Source of the DNA: a virus
Length of the DNA stretch: 64,000 bases
Virus record (IMG/VR): IMGVR_UViG_3300035180_002714
Coordinates: 1 to 64,000 of that record
Reading direction: 5' to 3' (one strand)
In this document: positions 48,404 to 58,335 of the stretch, in pieces
Layout: each line of letters starts with the position of its first letter
Position numbering within the stretch: position 1 is the stretch's first letter
Program-made: the position numbers and the translations under genes
Notes under the pieces: generated by a model
The model's input: the letters and a program-made list of their open reading frames with translations, nothing else
The model's database searches: none
What the model was told of the DNA's origin: nothing

Positions 48404-49047
48404 GCGAAGAACTCGAGCTTGTCCGGACCGAACTCACCCGGCTTTTCGACCCGCGCAACGTAGGTGAATCCGGGCAGCACCAGGATCGGGTTCACCCACT
48501 TGCCGGCCGCGTTCGTCGTCGTGATGCCCACCGGGCTCGCGAGGTTCCCGACGTCGTAGTCGCTCTTGTAGTAGACCCGCACCTGCGCGTTCTCGATCGG
48601 GCTGCCGCCGGGCGTCATGTACGCCATGTCGCCGGGCAGCGGGTAGTCCGCCGAGATCGCCACCGTGTTCGTGAACGGTGGGGGCGTCGGCACTGCGGCG
48701 CCGCCGAGGTTCAGGTCGAGCAGATCCCACTCGATGACGTCCACCGTGTCAGCGCCACGCGTGAGCTGCACCTGGTAGAAGTAGAGCTGCAGGGGCAGGG
48801 CGGCCGTGTCCGTGGGCAGGAACGTCAGGTCGAGCACCGGCAGGTTCTGCTCGAAGGCGAGGTTGTCGGGGTTGAGCGCCGTCGTGAACTTCAGGACGTT
48901 GCTGACATCCTCGGGCTGGTTCCTCATCAAGAACTGCGCCGTGGCGTCCACGAGCGCAGCCAGCGGGATGGGCTCGCCGTTCTCGTCCACGAGGTCGATG
49001 CTCAGTTTTTTGGTGGTGCCACGGGTCAACGAGATACGGTTCGACAT
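48400..49047 (-). CDS. Probable virion/fibre-associated protein
   Basis: 215 aa from ATG 49047 (AAGGAGC upstream); longer in-frame starts overlap the next gene. The N-terminal 90 residues look like a small phage beta-domain beginning S-L-T-R-G-T-T-K-K-L-S-I-D-L, the C-terminal half like a carboxypeptidase-regulatory or immunoglobulin-like sandwich. Position at the end of the fibre operon suggests a virion component. Confidence 0.7.
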   Translation of the reverse strand: MSNRISLTRGTTKKLSIDLVDENGEPIPLAALVDATAQFLMRNQPEDVSNVLKFTTALNPDNLAFEQNLPVLDLTFLPTDTAALPLQLYFYQVQLTRGADTVDVIEWDLLDLNLGGAAVPTPPPFTNTVAISADYPLPGDMAYMTPGGSPIENAQVRVYYKSDYDVGNLASPVGITTTNAAGKWVNPILVLPGFTYVARVEKPGEFGPDKLEFFA

Positions 49048-49511
49048 CAGCAACGCTCCTTGATCGTTCCCACGATCCGTTGGCTTCGTATCACGCCGGC
49101 GAGCCGTGCTGCGCCGGGCTCTCGCACCACGCCGGTGAGCTTGCTTGAGCGCACGATGCCCGAGAGGCGTGTGGTCTGGGGCTCGCGTGCGACGCCCACG
49201 AGCGGCGTGGTGCTGCGAACGATGCCCGTGAGCTGCGCGACCGGCGAGACCGGCTGGACCATGCGGTCCCAAAAAAAGATCTGCACGACGTCGCCATCCA
49301 CGGGCGCGTTGTCGACCTCGATCGTCCCCGATGCGGGATCCAGCTCGCTGTAGCCGTAGTCGTTGTCGGGGCCGCGTGCGATCGACGGGCTGTGGATGCG
49401 CCCGTTGAGGATGTACGCCGTCGAGCCCGCCACGTAGGGCACGCCCGTTCCGAAGACCCGGTTCGAGCCGTCGATCACGCCCTGCGCAAGGACGATGCGA
49501 GCGTTGGCCAT
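49047..49511 (-). CDS. Small fibre-like protein with internal repeats
   Basis: 154 aa from ATG 49511. The first ~95 residues are a beta-module (A-Y-I-L-N-G-R...I-E-V-D-N-A-P-V-D-G-D-V-V-Q-I-F-F-W) similar to the neighbouring 68-aa protein. The rest consists of six short repeats of the form G-[IV]-V-R-S/E-P-x3-L (T-G-I-V-R-S, V-G-V-A-R-E-P, S-G-I-V-R-S, T-G-V-V-R-E-P, A-G-V-I-R-S). Virion adhesion role inferred. Confidence 0.7.
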   Translation of the reverse strand: MANARIVLAQGVIDGSNRVFGTGVPYVAGSTAYILNGRIHSPSIARGPDNDYGYSELDPASGTIEVDNAPVDGDVVQIFFWDRMVQPVSPVAQLTGIVRSTTPLVGVAREPQTTRLSGIVRSSKLTGVVREPGAARLAGVIRSQRIVGTIKERC

Positions 49512-49515
49512 GGCT

Positions 49516-49722
49516 CTATTGTAGGCGGACCCAGAACGCAACGACGTCGCCAAAGCCTGGCGGGTCGTCGATGCGCACGGAGGAGGCGCTGGTCTCGGTC
49601 CAGCCTACAGAACGAGTACGGCCGTTGATGGCAACAACGGCCGTACCTGGAATCCAGGGGATGGGGGAGGAAAAGTCGCGCCGGGCCCCGTCTGGAGCCT
49701 CGAACGCGACCTGGAACGTCAC
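49516..49722 (-). CDS. Small fibre-like beta-module protein
   Basis: 68 aa, GTG start. A-I-N-G-R-T-R...V-R-I-D-D-P-P-G-F-G-D-V-V-A-F-W-V parallels the N-terminal module of 49047-49511, so the two are likely paralogues. Such D-x-P-x-x-G-D-x-V segments are common in phage fibre tips. Confidence 0.68.
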   Translation of the reverse strand: MTFQVAFEAPDGARRDFSSPIPWIPGTAVVAINGRTRSVGWTETSASSVRIDDPPGFGDVVAFWVRLQ

Positions 49723-49728
49723 GAGCTA

Positions 49729-50100
49729 CTAGCCCGAGACGCCGACTTCGCCTTCGCCGTCGATGGACAGCGCGGTGTTCGCGCTGGCGCCGCCGACGAG
49801 GAAGTCCGTCGCATCGAGGCGAAGCACGCCGTACCAGTCCACGTAGCTGTTCGCCGGGACCGAGACGGCCTGGAAGGCGAACTCGGTGCCGGCCGCGTTC
49901 GCGCCGGTCGCGCCGACCCACAGCGAGACGGTGACCGCGCCCGCGGTCTTGTTCACGACGCGGATGTGGCGCAGGACGACGTACTGCGCGGCCGCGCCTG
50001 CGTTCACGCCACCTGACGCCGCTGCCGGGTTCAGCAGGTTGGTCGTGGTGACGTTGGTGAGCGCGATCGGACCGAAGCGGAAAATCTTGTTGGACGCCAT
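49729..50100 (-). CDS. Probable virion protein
   Basis: 123 aa, Ala/Val/Gly/Asn-rich beta-type sequence, no Cys. Resembles head-fibre or tail-fibre accessory beta-sandwich proteins (V-V-N-K-T-A-G-A-V-T-V-S-L-W-V-G). Role inferred from context. Confidence 0.68.
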   Translation of the reverse strand: MASNKIFRFGPIALTNVTTTNLLNPAAASGGVNAGAAAQYVVLRHIRVVNKTAGAVTVSLWVGATGANAAGTEFAFQAVSVPANSYVDWYGVLRLDATDFLVGGASANTALSIDGEGEVGVSG

Positions 50101-50142
50101 GGCTTTGCCTCCCGAGAATTATAGGGGATCGAAGTTCAGAAA

Positions 50143-50415
50143 CTACACGAAGACGGAAACGGCCACGTCAGCAGCCTGGACCGTGAATGGAGCGGGCATC
50201 ACGGCAGCGGCAGCCACGACCGCGCTCTGGATCGCCGCCTGCCATGCCGCGTTCGACAGGGCGGTGGGGTCGAGGAGCACTTCGACCGCGCTGACCACGC
50301 CCCCTTGTCCCGGGTAGATCTCTGGGTCGAAGACGATGAAGTGCGCGAACACGTGGAAGCCGTTGTCGGTCATACGTTCATCGCTAAGACGGGTCACCAA
50401 GGCACGTGCGGTCAT
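50143..50415 (-). CDS. Unknown 90-aa virion-module protein
   Basis: A polar N-terminus and an Ala/Val-rich C-terminal half (A-I-Q-S-A-V-V-A-A-A-A-V). It lies between tailspike and fibre accessory genes. No family recognised. Confidence 0.68.
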   Translation of the reverse strand: MTARALVTRLSDERMTDNGFHVFAHFIVFDPEIYPGQGGVVSAVEVLLDPTALSNAAWQAAIQSAVVAAAAVMPAPFTVQAADVAVSVFV

Positions 50416-50423
50416 GGGGTCCT

Positions 50424-53400
50424 CTACGGGTTCGCGGGATTGATGATTTCAGCGATGGTCTGCCGAATCGTGAGGGTCTTCGAAGCGCCAGTGGTGATGT
50501 TGACGCTGATGAACTGCTGCGCGGTGGTGCTGTTCCAGGTCGCCATCGTGCCGGTGAGCATGTTGACGATCTGTCCGATGAGGCCGCCGGCGGCACCTGC
50601 CGTTGTGGTGCTCAAGATCGAGCAATCGGCGATCGCGGTCGCTGCTGCGCCCAATGTGCGAATGGTGAACGTGATGACGATGCTGAATTCAGCGACGGTA
50701 GCCAGGCCTGCCGTGGTCGTAAACGTCGCAACCACGCCATCACCTGTCGTGCCCGCGGTGCCGATGCGGATGGTGATGGAGTTGGTGGCAGTGCCCACGG
50801 CGGCCGACGCCCCGCGGATCGTCCAACGTAAAACCGTGCCGACTTGAAAGCCTTGTGGAGGCACCGTGATCAATGACCCGGTAAACAAGGTGAGCGTCGC
50901 AGCTGAGATGGCCTGGTCAGCAACAGAGGTCGATGCGTGCATGACGAGGCCTCCGTTGGGAGTCCACTCGAAGTACACGCCACCCTCTGTCACCGGAATC
51001 GCTTCGCCGTTGCCCAACTGGTAATAGTCCCAGTAATGCGGCTGCGACATCGCGAGCAGTCGCGTGCCGCTGTTGAGCACGCCCATCACATCGACACCGC
51101 CAAGGCCCGCAGAACCCCCGTTGAACTGATTGTTACGGGCAGCAAGCGTTGCGCTCGAGTTCGAACCGTTGAGCCGCACGCCCGGCTTGCGCACCCGGTT
51201 GATCGCGCCATCGGCCGTGATGCTGCCGCCGTTGATCATCGCGTTGATGGTCAGGACGCTGTCGGAGTTGCGGAACTCCATCGCAGCGGGGCCCCACGTC
51301 GTGCCGTGCGAGAACTGGAACATCTCGATGTTCGCGCAACACGTGTTCGCCGTCGTGTCGCCGTCCATGCGGATACACGTGCCGTTGCCCGGCACGGCTT
51401 GCACGACGTTCGAGCCGTTGACGGTGGCCGGTACGTTGATGGCTTCGCCTGCCGAGATCGTGCAGCCCGTGAGAGTCACCGTGCCGCCGCCACCCGTGTA
51501 GTTCACGAGCACGGGGTAGCCCATGTTCGTCTCGACCCAGACGTAGCCCGCGGTCGGTAGCGTGTTGGCAGCGACGGTCAAGCTCTGTGGCGTCGCCGAG
51601 AGCGTCACGGCACTTGTCATCAAGATGGCCGTGGTCACCGGACTCGGCGGGTTGTCGAGCATGCGGACACAGAACCGCTCCATCTTGAAACGCGTGCAGT
51701 CGCGGGCTTCACCGAGCGTGGCCACGACGTTCATGTCGATGCCCACCGCGAGCGCATCGTTCACGAAGAAGTCATGCCAGTGCCCGCCGTGACAAGACAG
51801 CAGTTGAAGACCGATCAGCGCGTTGTTCTGATCACCGTTGCGGCAATCGAGGGTGAGGCCCTCGATGATCGAGCCCGTGTTGGCGGCGTTGCTCGCACCA
51901 GAGACCGCGGTGATTTGGAGCAAGGGTGATGTGAACGAACCGTTCGACGTGCCCCACCAACAGATGTGGGCGCCGCCCTGGCGCGTGTAGTCACCGATGT
52001 CCGTGGTGTACGAACCCGACGGTCCCATGAGGTGGACCGCGTTGGCCGTAACCGTGAGGCCTGCGGTGACGCCGTAGCGCCCCTTGTTGACCACGGGGAA
52101 GTAGACGATGCCGCCCTTGGCCGTCTGCGCGGCGTTGATCGCGTTCTGGATGGCGGTGGTGTTGTCCGTGCCGAACGAAGTGCCTGCGGCCGATGCAGTC
52201 GTGCCTGCGTTGGCCGCGAGCGTCACCGTGCTCGAGGACGTGAACGCCGAGATAGTCGTGGTGAGCTGCCCTGCGGACGCGCCTGCACGCGCCACCGTGA
52301 TGCGCTTGCCGATGTCTTGTGCGGTGAATGGTGTGCTCGTGGCACACACGAGCGTCGCGGTGCCGGTGGTGATGGCACCATCGAACACGGTGACAAGGTC
52401 ATCGCGGGCATCGAACTCGGCCACCACGTCGTAGACCAGGCGTGACGCGATGGCGTTCTGCGGCAGCGCGATCGGATCGAGCGTCGAGTTGTCCGCTTCA
52501 TCGCCGATGAAGATGACCGCAGGTCCCGCAGGTCCCGCGGGCCCCGGTGAGCCGGTGGACCCTTGCTGACCTTGCGGACCGACCTCCCCATCGGCCCCAT
52601 CCTCACCTACGAGGAACGTGGCGACACCCGGCGCTCCCTGCGCACCCGCATTGCCAGACGTTCCCGCGGCACCCGGAGGCCCCACACCGCCGTCATCGCC
52701 ACGATCCGCATCGGTGAGGAAGATGAATCCTTGCGGGCCTTGCGCGCCTGTCGTGCCGGTGGCGCCGGGAGGTCCCGCAGCTCCGGGCGGTCCGGGATCA
52801 CCGTCGGGGCCATCTTCGCCCACGAGAAATGTCGCGACACCCTGCGGTCCGATGCCACCCGTCGCGCCGGTCGCGCCCTGCGGTCCAGCATCACCGGGCT
52901 TGCCGGGCTCGCCGTCTTGTCCGTCCTCACCGACAAGGAACGTCGCAACGCCCTGGGGTCCGATGCTACCTGTCGCCCCTGCCACGCCCTGTGGTCCCAC
53001 GTCGCCGGGCTTGCCGGGCTCGCCGTCCGCACCATCTTCGCCCACGAGAAACGTGGCGGCGCCTTGAGGCCCTTGTGCACCTGTGGACCCGGCAGCGCCC
53101 GCGGTGCCCGCAACGCCAGGCGGCCCTGGGTCACCGTCGTTGCCCGGCTCGGCCTCGAGAAAGACGGCCACACCCTGAGGGCCGATCGCGCCGGTCGTAC
53201 CCTGTGGTCCTGGATCACCCGGCTTGCCGGGTTCACCATCCGCACCGTCTTCGCCGACGAGGAACGTGGCGACACCCTGCGGGCCTGTCCCGCCGGTGGC
53301 GCCTTGAACACCCTGCGGACCTTGCGGACCAAGGTCACCGTCTTGGCCGTCTTCGCCGACGAGGAACGTGGCGACGCCCTGAGGGCCTGACGCGCCTGTG

Positions 53401-54191
53401 GTGCCCTGGATACCTTGCGGCCCCATCGGACCGAGGTCACCGTCTTGACCATCCTCGCCGACGAGGAACGTGGCGGGACCCTGCGGTCCACTCGAGCCGG
53501 TGAGACCTTGGATGCCTTGCGGTCCGGGCTCGCCATCGGCCCCTGGTTCTGCGTCGAGGAAGATCGCGGCGCCTTGTGGCCCCTGCGCACCTGTGGTGCC
53601 CGGCGTGCCCGGCGTGCCCGCGGGTCCCTGTGGACCTTCGCCACCGTCTTGACCATCGTCACCGACGAGGAAGACGGGCGCGCCCTGCGGCCCCTGTGCG
53701 CCCGTGGTGCCCTGAAGACCTTGTGGACCCTGTGGGCCGTCACCACCGTCCTGTCCGTCTTCGCCAACGAGGAAGACGGCAGGACCAACCCCACCGGACG
53801 GCCCTGTTGGTCCGATGCTGCCGGTGGTCTTGAGACCGCCTGTGGAGTCGTAGACCTTCCATCCATCGGAATCGACGATTGCCCAACCGTTGCCCGGGAT
53901 AGTGAAGTTACCCGTGATCTGGTTGATCGCAGCGGTTCCGTTGAGAAAGACCACCACGCCCGCAATGTCGATACCTGCCGTGTTGGCTAGATGAATCGAC
54001 TTGACCAATGTCGCGTTTGGATATGCGGGTGCGGTGTAGACCGTCGCAGCAACATTGCTCAACTGACCTTGAGCGAGTGTCTTGTACGTCGGTTCGCCTT
54101 GCGTAACCTCGGCACCTGCCAAGGTATACGTGATGGTTGCACCAACGCCTGCAACGCCTGCGATCGTCTCTCCGCCGGCCAGTGTCAACAT
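50424..54191 (-). CDS. Collagen-like tailspike with beta-helix (pectate-lyase-type) domain
   Basis: 1255 aa. An N-terminal beta-domain (~1-118), then ~440 residues of collagen-like G-x-y triplets (~120-565) broken at regular intervals by short F-L-V-G-E-D-G-type inserts (about 13). Next a right-handed beta-helix like pectate-lyase superfamily tailspikes: D-N-T-T-A-I-Q-N-A-I-N-A-A-Q and G-G-I-V-Y-F-P (~680-710), then many short Gly/Asn turns. A C-terminal beta-domain (~1095-1255) may trimerise. Probably binds and may cleave host surface glycans. Catalytic acids cannot be picked by eye. Confidence 0.85.
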   Translation of the reverse strand: MLTLAGGETIAGVAGVGATITYTLAGAEVTQGEPTYKTLAQGQLSNVAATVYTAPAYPNATLVKSIHLANTAGIDIAGVVVFLNGTAAINQITGNFTIPGNGWAIVDSDGWKVYDSTGGLKTTGSIGPTGPSGGVGPAVFLVGEDGQDGGDGPQGPQGLQGTTGAQGPQGAPVFLVGDDGQDGGEGPQGPAGTPGTPGTTGAQGPQGAAIFLDAEPGADGEPGPQGIQGLTGSSGPQGPATFLVGEDGQDGDLGPMGPQGIQGTTGASGPQGVATFLVGEDGQDGDLGPQGPQGVQGATGGTGPQGVATFLVGEDGADGEPGKPGDPGPQGTTGAIGPQGVAVFLEAEPGNDGDPGPPGVAGTAGAAGSTGAQGPQGAATFLVGEDGADGEPGKPGDVGPQGVAGATGSIGPQGVATFLVGEDGQDGEPGKPGDAGPQGATGATGGIGPQGVATFLVGEDGPDGDPGPPGAAGPPGATGTTGAQGPQGFIFLTDADRGDDGGVGPPGAAGTSGNAGAQGAPGVATFLVGEDGADGEVGPQGQQGSTGSPGPAGPAGPAVIFIGDEADNSTLDPIALPQNAIASRLVYDVVAEFDARDDLVTVFDGAITTGTATLVCATSTPFTAQDIGKRITVARAGASAGQLTTTISAFTSSSTVTLAANAGTTASAAGTSFGTDNTTAIQNAINAAQTAKGGIVYFPVVNKGRYGVTAGLTVTANAVHLMGPSGSYTTDIGDYTRQGGAHICWWGTSNGSFTSPLLQITAVSGASNAANTGSIIEGLTLDCRNGDQNNALIGLQLLSCHGGHWHDFFVNDALAVGIDMNVVATLGEARDCTRFKMERFCVRMLDNPPSPVTTAILMTSAVTLSATPQSLTVAANTLPTAGYVWVETNMGYPVLVNYTGGGGTVTLTGCTISAGEAINVPATVNGSNVVQAVPGNGTCIRMDGDTTANTCCANIEMFQFSHGTTWGPAAMEFRNSDSVLTINAMINGGSITADGAINRVRKPGVRLNGSNSSATLAARNNQFNGGSAGLGGVDVMGVLNSGTRLLAMSQPHYWDYYQLGNGEAIPVTEGGVYFEWTPNGGLVMHASTSVADQAISAATLTLFTGSLITVPPQGFQVGTVLRWTIRGASAAVGTATNSITIRIGTAGTTGDGVVATFTTTAGLATVAEFSIVITFTIRTLGAAATAIADCSILSTTTAGAAGGLIGQIVNMLTGTMATWNSTTAQQFISVNITTGASKTLTIRQTIAEIINPANP

Positions 54192-56603
54192 TTATCCCGC
54201 CATGAAGAAGAGGAAGCCGTAGTTCGGACGACGTGTCGGCGCCACGTACTCCGTGTCACCTGAGTCACCATCTTGTCCAGGTGGCCCAGGGGCGCCATCG
54301 ACACCGCGCGCGCCGTCCACGCCCTGGCGTCCCGGCGGTCCGTCTTGGCCGTCTTCACCATCGCTGGTGAGGAAGATGGCAGGCCCGGGAGCGCCCGCCG
54401 CGCCCGAGACCGCGGTCAACACGTAGTTGGCGTAGTAGACGGTGATGGTGTGACCGGGCCCGGTCGCGTTCGAGACCCGGACATCGAAGGTGTCACCTGG
54501 TGCGACGCCTTGGACCACGCCCGACACCGTGACCGTCCCAACCTCGGGGGTTGTGGAGGTGTGCTGGGCCACGTGCGTGGCGATCGGGCTGCCGTTCTTG
54601 TAGAGCTGGAAGGTGAGGTCTTGGTTGTTCGCGTCGCACGACAACGACAACGTGCAGATCGTCAGGTACGTCCCGGCGATGCCTGCGACCAGCGTGTCCG
54701 TGCTGAACGTGAAGCCGTTGTTGTCACCCGCCGTCCACCCCGTCGAGATCTGGTAGAACGTGCTCGCGAGCGTCATCGTCGTGACGGCCGACGCAGCGTT
54801 GACCATCTCTCCGTAGGCGGCCACGCCGGTCTGCGCGGGCGCGCCTGCGGCGCCCTGCGGTCCGATCGGACCGGGAGGTCCTTGGATGCCTTCTTGACCG
54901 TCTTCACCGACGAGAAAGACCGCAGGGCCGATCCCGCCGGTGTCGCCGGTCGCGCCTTGTGGACCCGGAGGGCCTTGCGGACCGGAGTCGCCATCCGCAC
55001 CGTCGTCGCCGACGAGGAACGTGGCGACGCCCTGGGGTCCCGACGCACCCGTGGTGCCTTGGATGCCCTGCGCACCTTGCGGACCGAGGTCGCCGTCTTG
55101 CCCATCCTCGCCGACGAGAAAGATCGGCAGGCCCTGGGGACCTGTTGCGCCAGTTGCGCCGGTGAGCCCGGTTGCACCCGGAGCGCCGGGCTCGCCGTCT
55201 TGACCGTCCTCGGCTGCGAGGAAGACCGCAGGCCCAACCGCGCCTGCGCTGCCGGTCGCACCCTGCAGGCCCTGCGCACCTTGCGGACCATCGCCGCCGT
55301 CTTGCCCGTCTTCGCCGACGAGGAAGATGGGCAGGCCCTGCGGACCCACGTTGCCGGTGACGCCCTGCGGCCCTGCGGCACCGGGTGCACCCGGCTCGCC
55401 GTCTTCACCACGCTCAGCATCGAGGAACGTGGCGACACCCTGGGGTCCCTGTGAGCCGGTGGGACCTTGCGGACCTTGTGGACCGATCTCACCGTCGGCG
55501 CCGTCTTCGCCCACGAGGAACGTGGCGACGCCTTGCGGTCCTGTCCCGCCGGTGGCGCCTGGAAGACCCTGCGGCCCCTGCGGACCATCGCCACCATCTT
55601 GGCCGTCTTCGCCGACGAGGAAGATGGGCAGGCCCTGCGGACCGCTCGAGCCCGTCGTGCCCTGCGGACCCGCGGGCCCCATCGGGCCTACGTCACCGTC
55701 GTCACCACGCTCCGCCTCGAGAAAGATCGCGGCGCCCTGCGGCCCTTGTGCGCCGGTGACGCCTTGCGGACCCGGAGGTCCGATCTCACCGTCATCACCA
55801 CGCTCGGCTTCGAGGAACGTTGCGACGCCTTGTGGACCGACCGAACCTGTGGTGCCCTGCGGGCCTGCAGGACCTTGCGGTCCATCGCCACCGTCTTGAC
55901 CGTCTTCGCCGACGAGGAAGATCGGAAGACCCTGCGGACCCACCGCGCCCGTCGTGCCTTGAACACCCTGCGCGCCCTGCGGTCCGATGTCACCGTCTTG
56001 CCCATCTTCGCCGACGAGGAACGTGGCGACGCCCTGTGGGCCACTCGAGCCCGGAAGGCCCTGCGGTCCCATCGGTCCGATCTCGCCGTCGTCACCACGC
56101 TCGGCGGCCAGGAAGATCGCGGCGCCTTGGGGCCCCTGCGATCCGGTGGTGCCTTGTGGCCCGGGAGCGCCGGGCGGACCGACGTCGCCATCTTCACCAC
56201 GCTCGGCCTCGAGAAACGTGGCAACGCCTTGTGCGCCGGTGGGGCCGAGCGGGCCTTGGATACCCTGGACGCCCGGTGGACCCTGCGGACCAAGGTCGCC
56301 GTCTTGACCGTCTTCGCCGACGAGAAACACCGCCGGACCGACAGGCCCGACGTCACCCGTGGTGCCCTGCGCGCCTGGCGCGCCTGGCGGACCGACGTCT
56401 CCGGGTTCACCGTCTTCGGCGGTGAGAAAGACGGCAGGCCCGCGAGGACCTGCATCACCCGTGGTGCCTTGGAGACCGGGTGGACCTTGAGGCCCTTCGT
56501 CACCTTCGGGGCCTTCGATGCCCGCAGGACCTGGCAGACCGGGCGCGACGTTGACGGCGTCGAACTTTCCGGTGAGCGGGTTGAAGATGAACTTGATCGC
56601 CAT
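54192..56603 (-). CDS. Collagen-like fibre with C1q/BclA-type globular domain
   Basis: 803 aa, ending 1 nt before the tailspike start. Residues ~20-585 are G-x-y collagen-like repeats with about 16 regular interruptions of the form A-T-F-L-V or A-I-F-L-E before G/A-E-x-G. A jelly-roll-like globular domain (~595-735) resembles the C1q/BclA type ([14 protein letters not shown]). A final short collagen stretch and an aromatic tip follow. Such proteins form trimeric fibrils, a likely receptor-binding or side fibre. Confidence 0.85.
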   Translation of the reverse strand: MAIKFIFNPLTGKFDAVNVAPGLPGPAGIEGPEGDEGPQGPPGLQGTTGDAGPRGPAVFLTAEDGEPGDVGPPGAPGAQGTTGDVGPVGPAVFLVGEDGQDGDLGPQGPPGVQGIQGPLGPTGAQGVATFLEAERGEDGDVGPPGAPGPQGTTGSQGPQGAAIFLAAERGDDGEIGPMGPQGLPGSSGPQGVATFLVGEDGQDGDIGPQGAQGVQGTTGAVGPQGLPIFLVGEDGQDGGDGPQGPAGPQGTTGSVGPQGVATFLEAERGDDGEIGPPGPQGVTGAQGPQGAAIFLEAERGDDGDVGPMGPAGPQGTTGSSGPQGLPIFLVGEDGQDGGDGPQGPQGLPGATGGTGPQGVATFLVGEDGADGEIGPQGPQGPTGSQGPQGVATFLDAERGEDGEPGAPGAAGPQGVTGNVGPQGLPIFLVGEDGQDGGDGPQGAQGLQGATGSAGAVGPAVFLAAEDGQDGEPGAPGATGLTGATGATGPQGLPIFLVGEDGQDGDLGPQGAQGIQGTTGASGPQGVATFLVGDDGADGDSGPQGPPGPQGATGDTGGIGPAVFLVGEDGQEGIQGPPGPIGPQGAAGAPAQTGVAAYGEMVNAASAVTTMTLASTFYQISTGWTAGDNNGFTFSTDTLVAGIAGTYLTICTLSLSCDANNQDLTFQLYKNGSPIATHVAQHTSTTPEVGTVTVSGVVQGVAPGDTFDVRVSNATGPGHTITVYYANYVLTAVSGAAGAPGPAIFLTSDGEDGQDGPPGRQGVDGARGVDGAPGPPGQDGDSGDTEYVAPTRRPNYGFLFFMAG

Positions 56604-56605
56604 GG

Positions 56606-56866
56606 CTAGGTCTTGACCACCGAGGTGAGGTTGCCGCCAGCGTACGTGAGCGTGAGCGTCGAGACGACGGCCAGACCCAGCTTGTACACCACTTGGGTGA
56701 GATCTCCGCCGGTATACGAGAGCGCGATGTTGTCGAACTTCGTAGGCACCAGCGAGTTGATGGCCTGCAGGTTCGCCAAGACGTCGAGCTGCGTGGGCTC
56801 GAGGGAGATCGGGCGCGCCGTTCCGTCGGCGTTGCGTACGATGACGTTCGGGTTGTCGTCGCTCAT
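56606..56866 (-). CDS. Unknown 86-aa fibre-module protein
   Basis: ATG 56866 lies in the stop of the 175-aa gene. Beta-type C-terminus with two parallel segments (L-S-Y-T-G-G-D-L-T-Q-V-V and L-T-Y-A-G-G-N-L-T-S-V-V), a short internal repeat. Probably a fibre attachment or chaperone-like protein. Confidence 0.7.
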   Translation of the reverse strand: MSDDNPNVIVRNADGTARPISLEPTQLDVLANLQAINSLVPTKFDNIALSYTGGDLTQVVYKLGLAVVSTLTLTYAGGNLTSVVKT

Positions 56867-57390
56867 GTGATCACACGCGTGCGGGTGGATTCGAACACGG
56901 GCGGTGCGCCGGTGTTGACGATCGTGTCGGTCGACGTGATTCGCACGGTGACTCCGTCTTCTGCGTAGAGCCGCCAGATGATCTGCGTGGGCGCTTGCTC
57001 GACGTTGCGGGTGATGAGCTTCTCGACGATCTTCTTGGCCTTGGTCGCGTCGATGTACCAGGTGATGGCCGTGGGCCACGGCACGCCCGTGATCTCTTTG
57101 TAGCCGCTGGGGTAGCCCTCGACGGGACCTTGGTCGATGAAGTTGATGAGGCGACGCGTCGTGTCGGCCAGGCTCGAGATGCCGGCGCCGACGAAGTCGC
57201 CCTTCCAGATCCCGGCGTCGTTGCCGTAGATGATCCGCTTGATCTGCGAGAGGACGAACTCCTGCAGGTCTTCTTGGGTGACCGAGAGCGCGTCCGCGTT
57301 GAGAATCTGGGCAGCAGACTTCTGGTCGTCGCGTGCGTCAGCGCCACGGACTTCTTTGTAGCGAACGAGGTCCTTCTTCGGCGTCGTCAC
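56863..57390 (-). CDS. Unknown 175-aa virion-module protein
   Basis: Helical first half (K-S-A-A-Q-I-L-N-A-D...Q-E-D-L-Q-E-F-V-L-S-Q-I-K-R-I-I), beta-type second half with several Trp. It precedes the fibre genes, where attachment or connector proteins usually lie. Confidence 0.72.
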   Translation of the reverse strand: MTTPKKDLVRYKEVRGADARDDQKSAAQILNADALSVTQEDLQEFVLSQIKRIIYGNDAGIWKGDFVGAGISSLADTTRRLINFIDQGPVEGYPSGYKEITGVPWPTAITWYIDATKAKKIVEKLITRNVEQAPTQIIWRLYAEDGVTVRITSTDTIVNTGAPPVFESTRTRVIT

Positions 57391-57407
57391 TTCGCAGAAT
57401 TATAGCG

Positions 57408-58220
57408 TCAGGCCTGTCGTCGCGGCGGTCGCACGTGAAGAGGGCGCGGCCGCTCACCGAGCACACGGTCGAGCCACTCTTCGTGGTGGCGTGCGCCAAT
57501 GAAGCCACCGGCGATGTACTTGCGATCGACGAACTCTTGGCGGAGGCGGTTGTTGAGGATGACGAGGCGTTGGCGCACCGAGGCTTGGGAGCGACGGCGG
57601 CTGAGCGCGTCGAGCACGACGTCCCACTCGGGCTTGGTCAGGTAGGTGTGGTGACCGGCGTGCGGGCCGATGGTGCGACGCCCGAACCACTTTCGCAGGG
57701 TCGCATCTTCTTCCACCGTCCAGGGCGGGCCGCGCCAAGCGTCGCCATCACGCTGCTTGCGCTCCCACGGCTCGAGGAGCGGCTTCTTGGGGGGCGCCGG
57801 CTTGATGAGACGCCGATCCTTCTCAGCAGCGTTCCAGAAGGCCAGGAAGGCGTGTGCCATGGCAGGGTGCTCGTGGTAGGCGCGGACCTGCTCAAACACC
57901 GGCTTGCGGTAGTACGTGACGCCGTCGCGTGTGCTGATGTCGACCTGACGGAAGCGCTTCGGACGCATCTGGTCGAAGAGGGCATCCCGTGCCTCCAAGT
58001 CCTGTGTAGGCGTGACAAGGCCTGGTCGGAAGTCGTTGGCGAAGAGCCCGAGCGGGACCTCAAGCTGCCACTGATGCCGTGCTTGCCAGGCATTCAACCC
58101 CGTGAACTCAAACGGGGATTTGTCCTCAAGCAAGCGCGCATTGAGCTGTGCGAAGTGTGTTGAGTCGACCCACTCCATCGGCTTGAAGGAAAACGTGAAA
58201 TGAACTTGGTGTTTCGTCAT
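57408..58220 (-). CDS. SANT/Myb-like domain protein, unknown
   Basis: 270 aa, first gene of the minus-strand fibre unit. Residues ~165-235 contain W-T-V-E-E-D-A-T-L-R-K-W-F-G and a second helix pair ending S-V-R-Q-R-L-V-I-L-N-N, resembling a Myb/SANT-type DNA-binding domain. The N-terminal part is unassigned. A regulator of the fibre unit is possible because it lies next to the large intergenic region. Confidence 0.55.
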   Translation of the reverse strand: MTKHQVHFTFSFKPMEWVDSTHFAQLNARLLEDKSPFEFTGLNAWQARHQWQLEVPLGLFANDFRPGLVTPTQDLEARDALFDQMRPKRFRQVDISTRDGVTYYRKPVFEQVRAYHEHPAMAHAFLAFWNAAEKDRRLIKPAPPKKPLLEPWERKQRDGDAWRGPPWTVEEDATLRKWFGRRTIGPHAGHHTYLTKPEWDVVLDALSRRRSQASVRQRLVILNNRLRQEFVDRKYIAGGFIGARHHEEWLDRVLGERPRPLHVRPPRRQA

Positions 58221-58292
58221 GCGCTCTGCTCACGTGATCAACGGTTTTGGAAACGCCCAAAGGGCTCTCGTTAAGGAGTGAAAGGGTTTACC

Positions 58293-58314
58293 TTGCGGTT
58301 CTAGTAAACCGCAA
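58293..58314. repeat. 8-bp perfect hairpin
   Basis: TTGCGGTT-CTAGTA-AACCGCAA, 6-nt loop, 73 nt upstream of the SANT-like gene start and outside the main inverted repeat. It may be an operator or a leader structure for the minus-strand unit. Confidence 0.6.
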
Positions 58315-58335
58315 CCACAAACAACAACCTAAGTG

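Noticed and set aside
52563-55454. Long plus-strand open frames opposite the collagen-like genes
   Set aside because: They are Arg/Thr/Pro-rich mirror frames of G-x-y repeats with no start context or motif; the minus-strand frames are clearly the coding ones.
52500-56550. Regular DNA repeats that could look like a CRISPR array
   Set aside because: They encode collagen triplets in frame, with no unique spacers and no cas genes.
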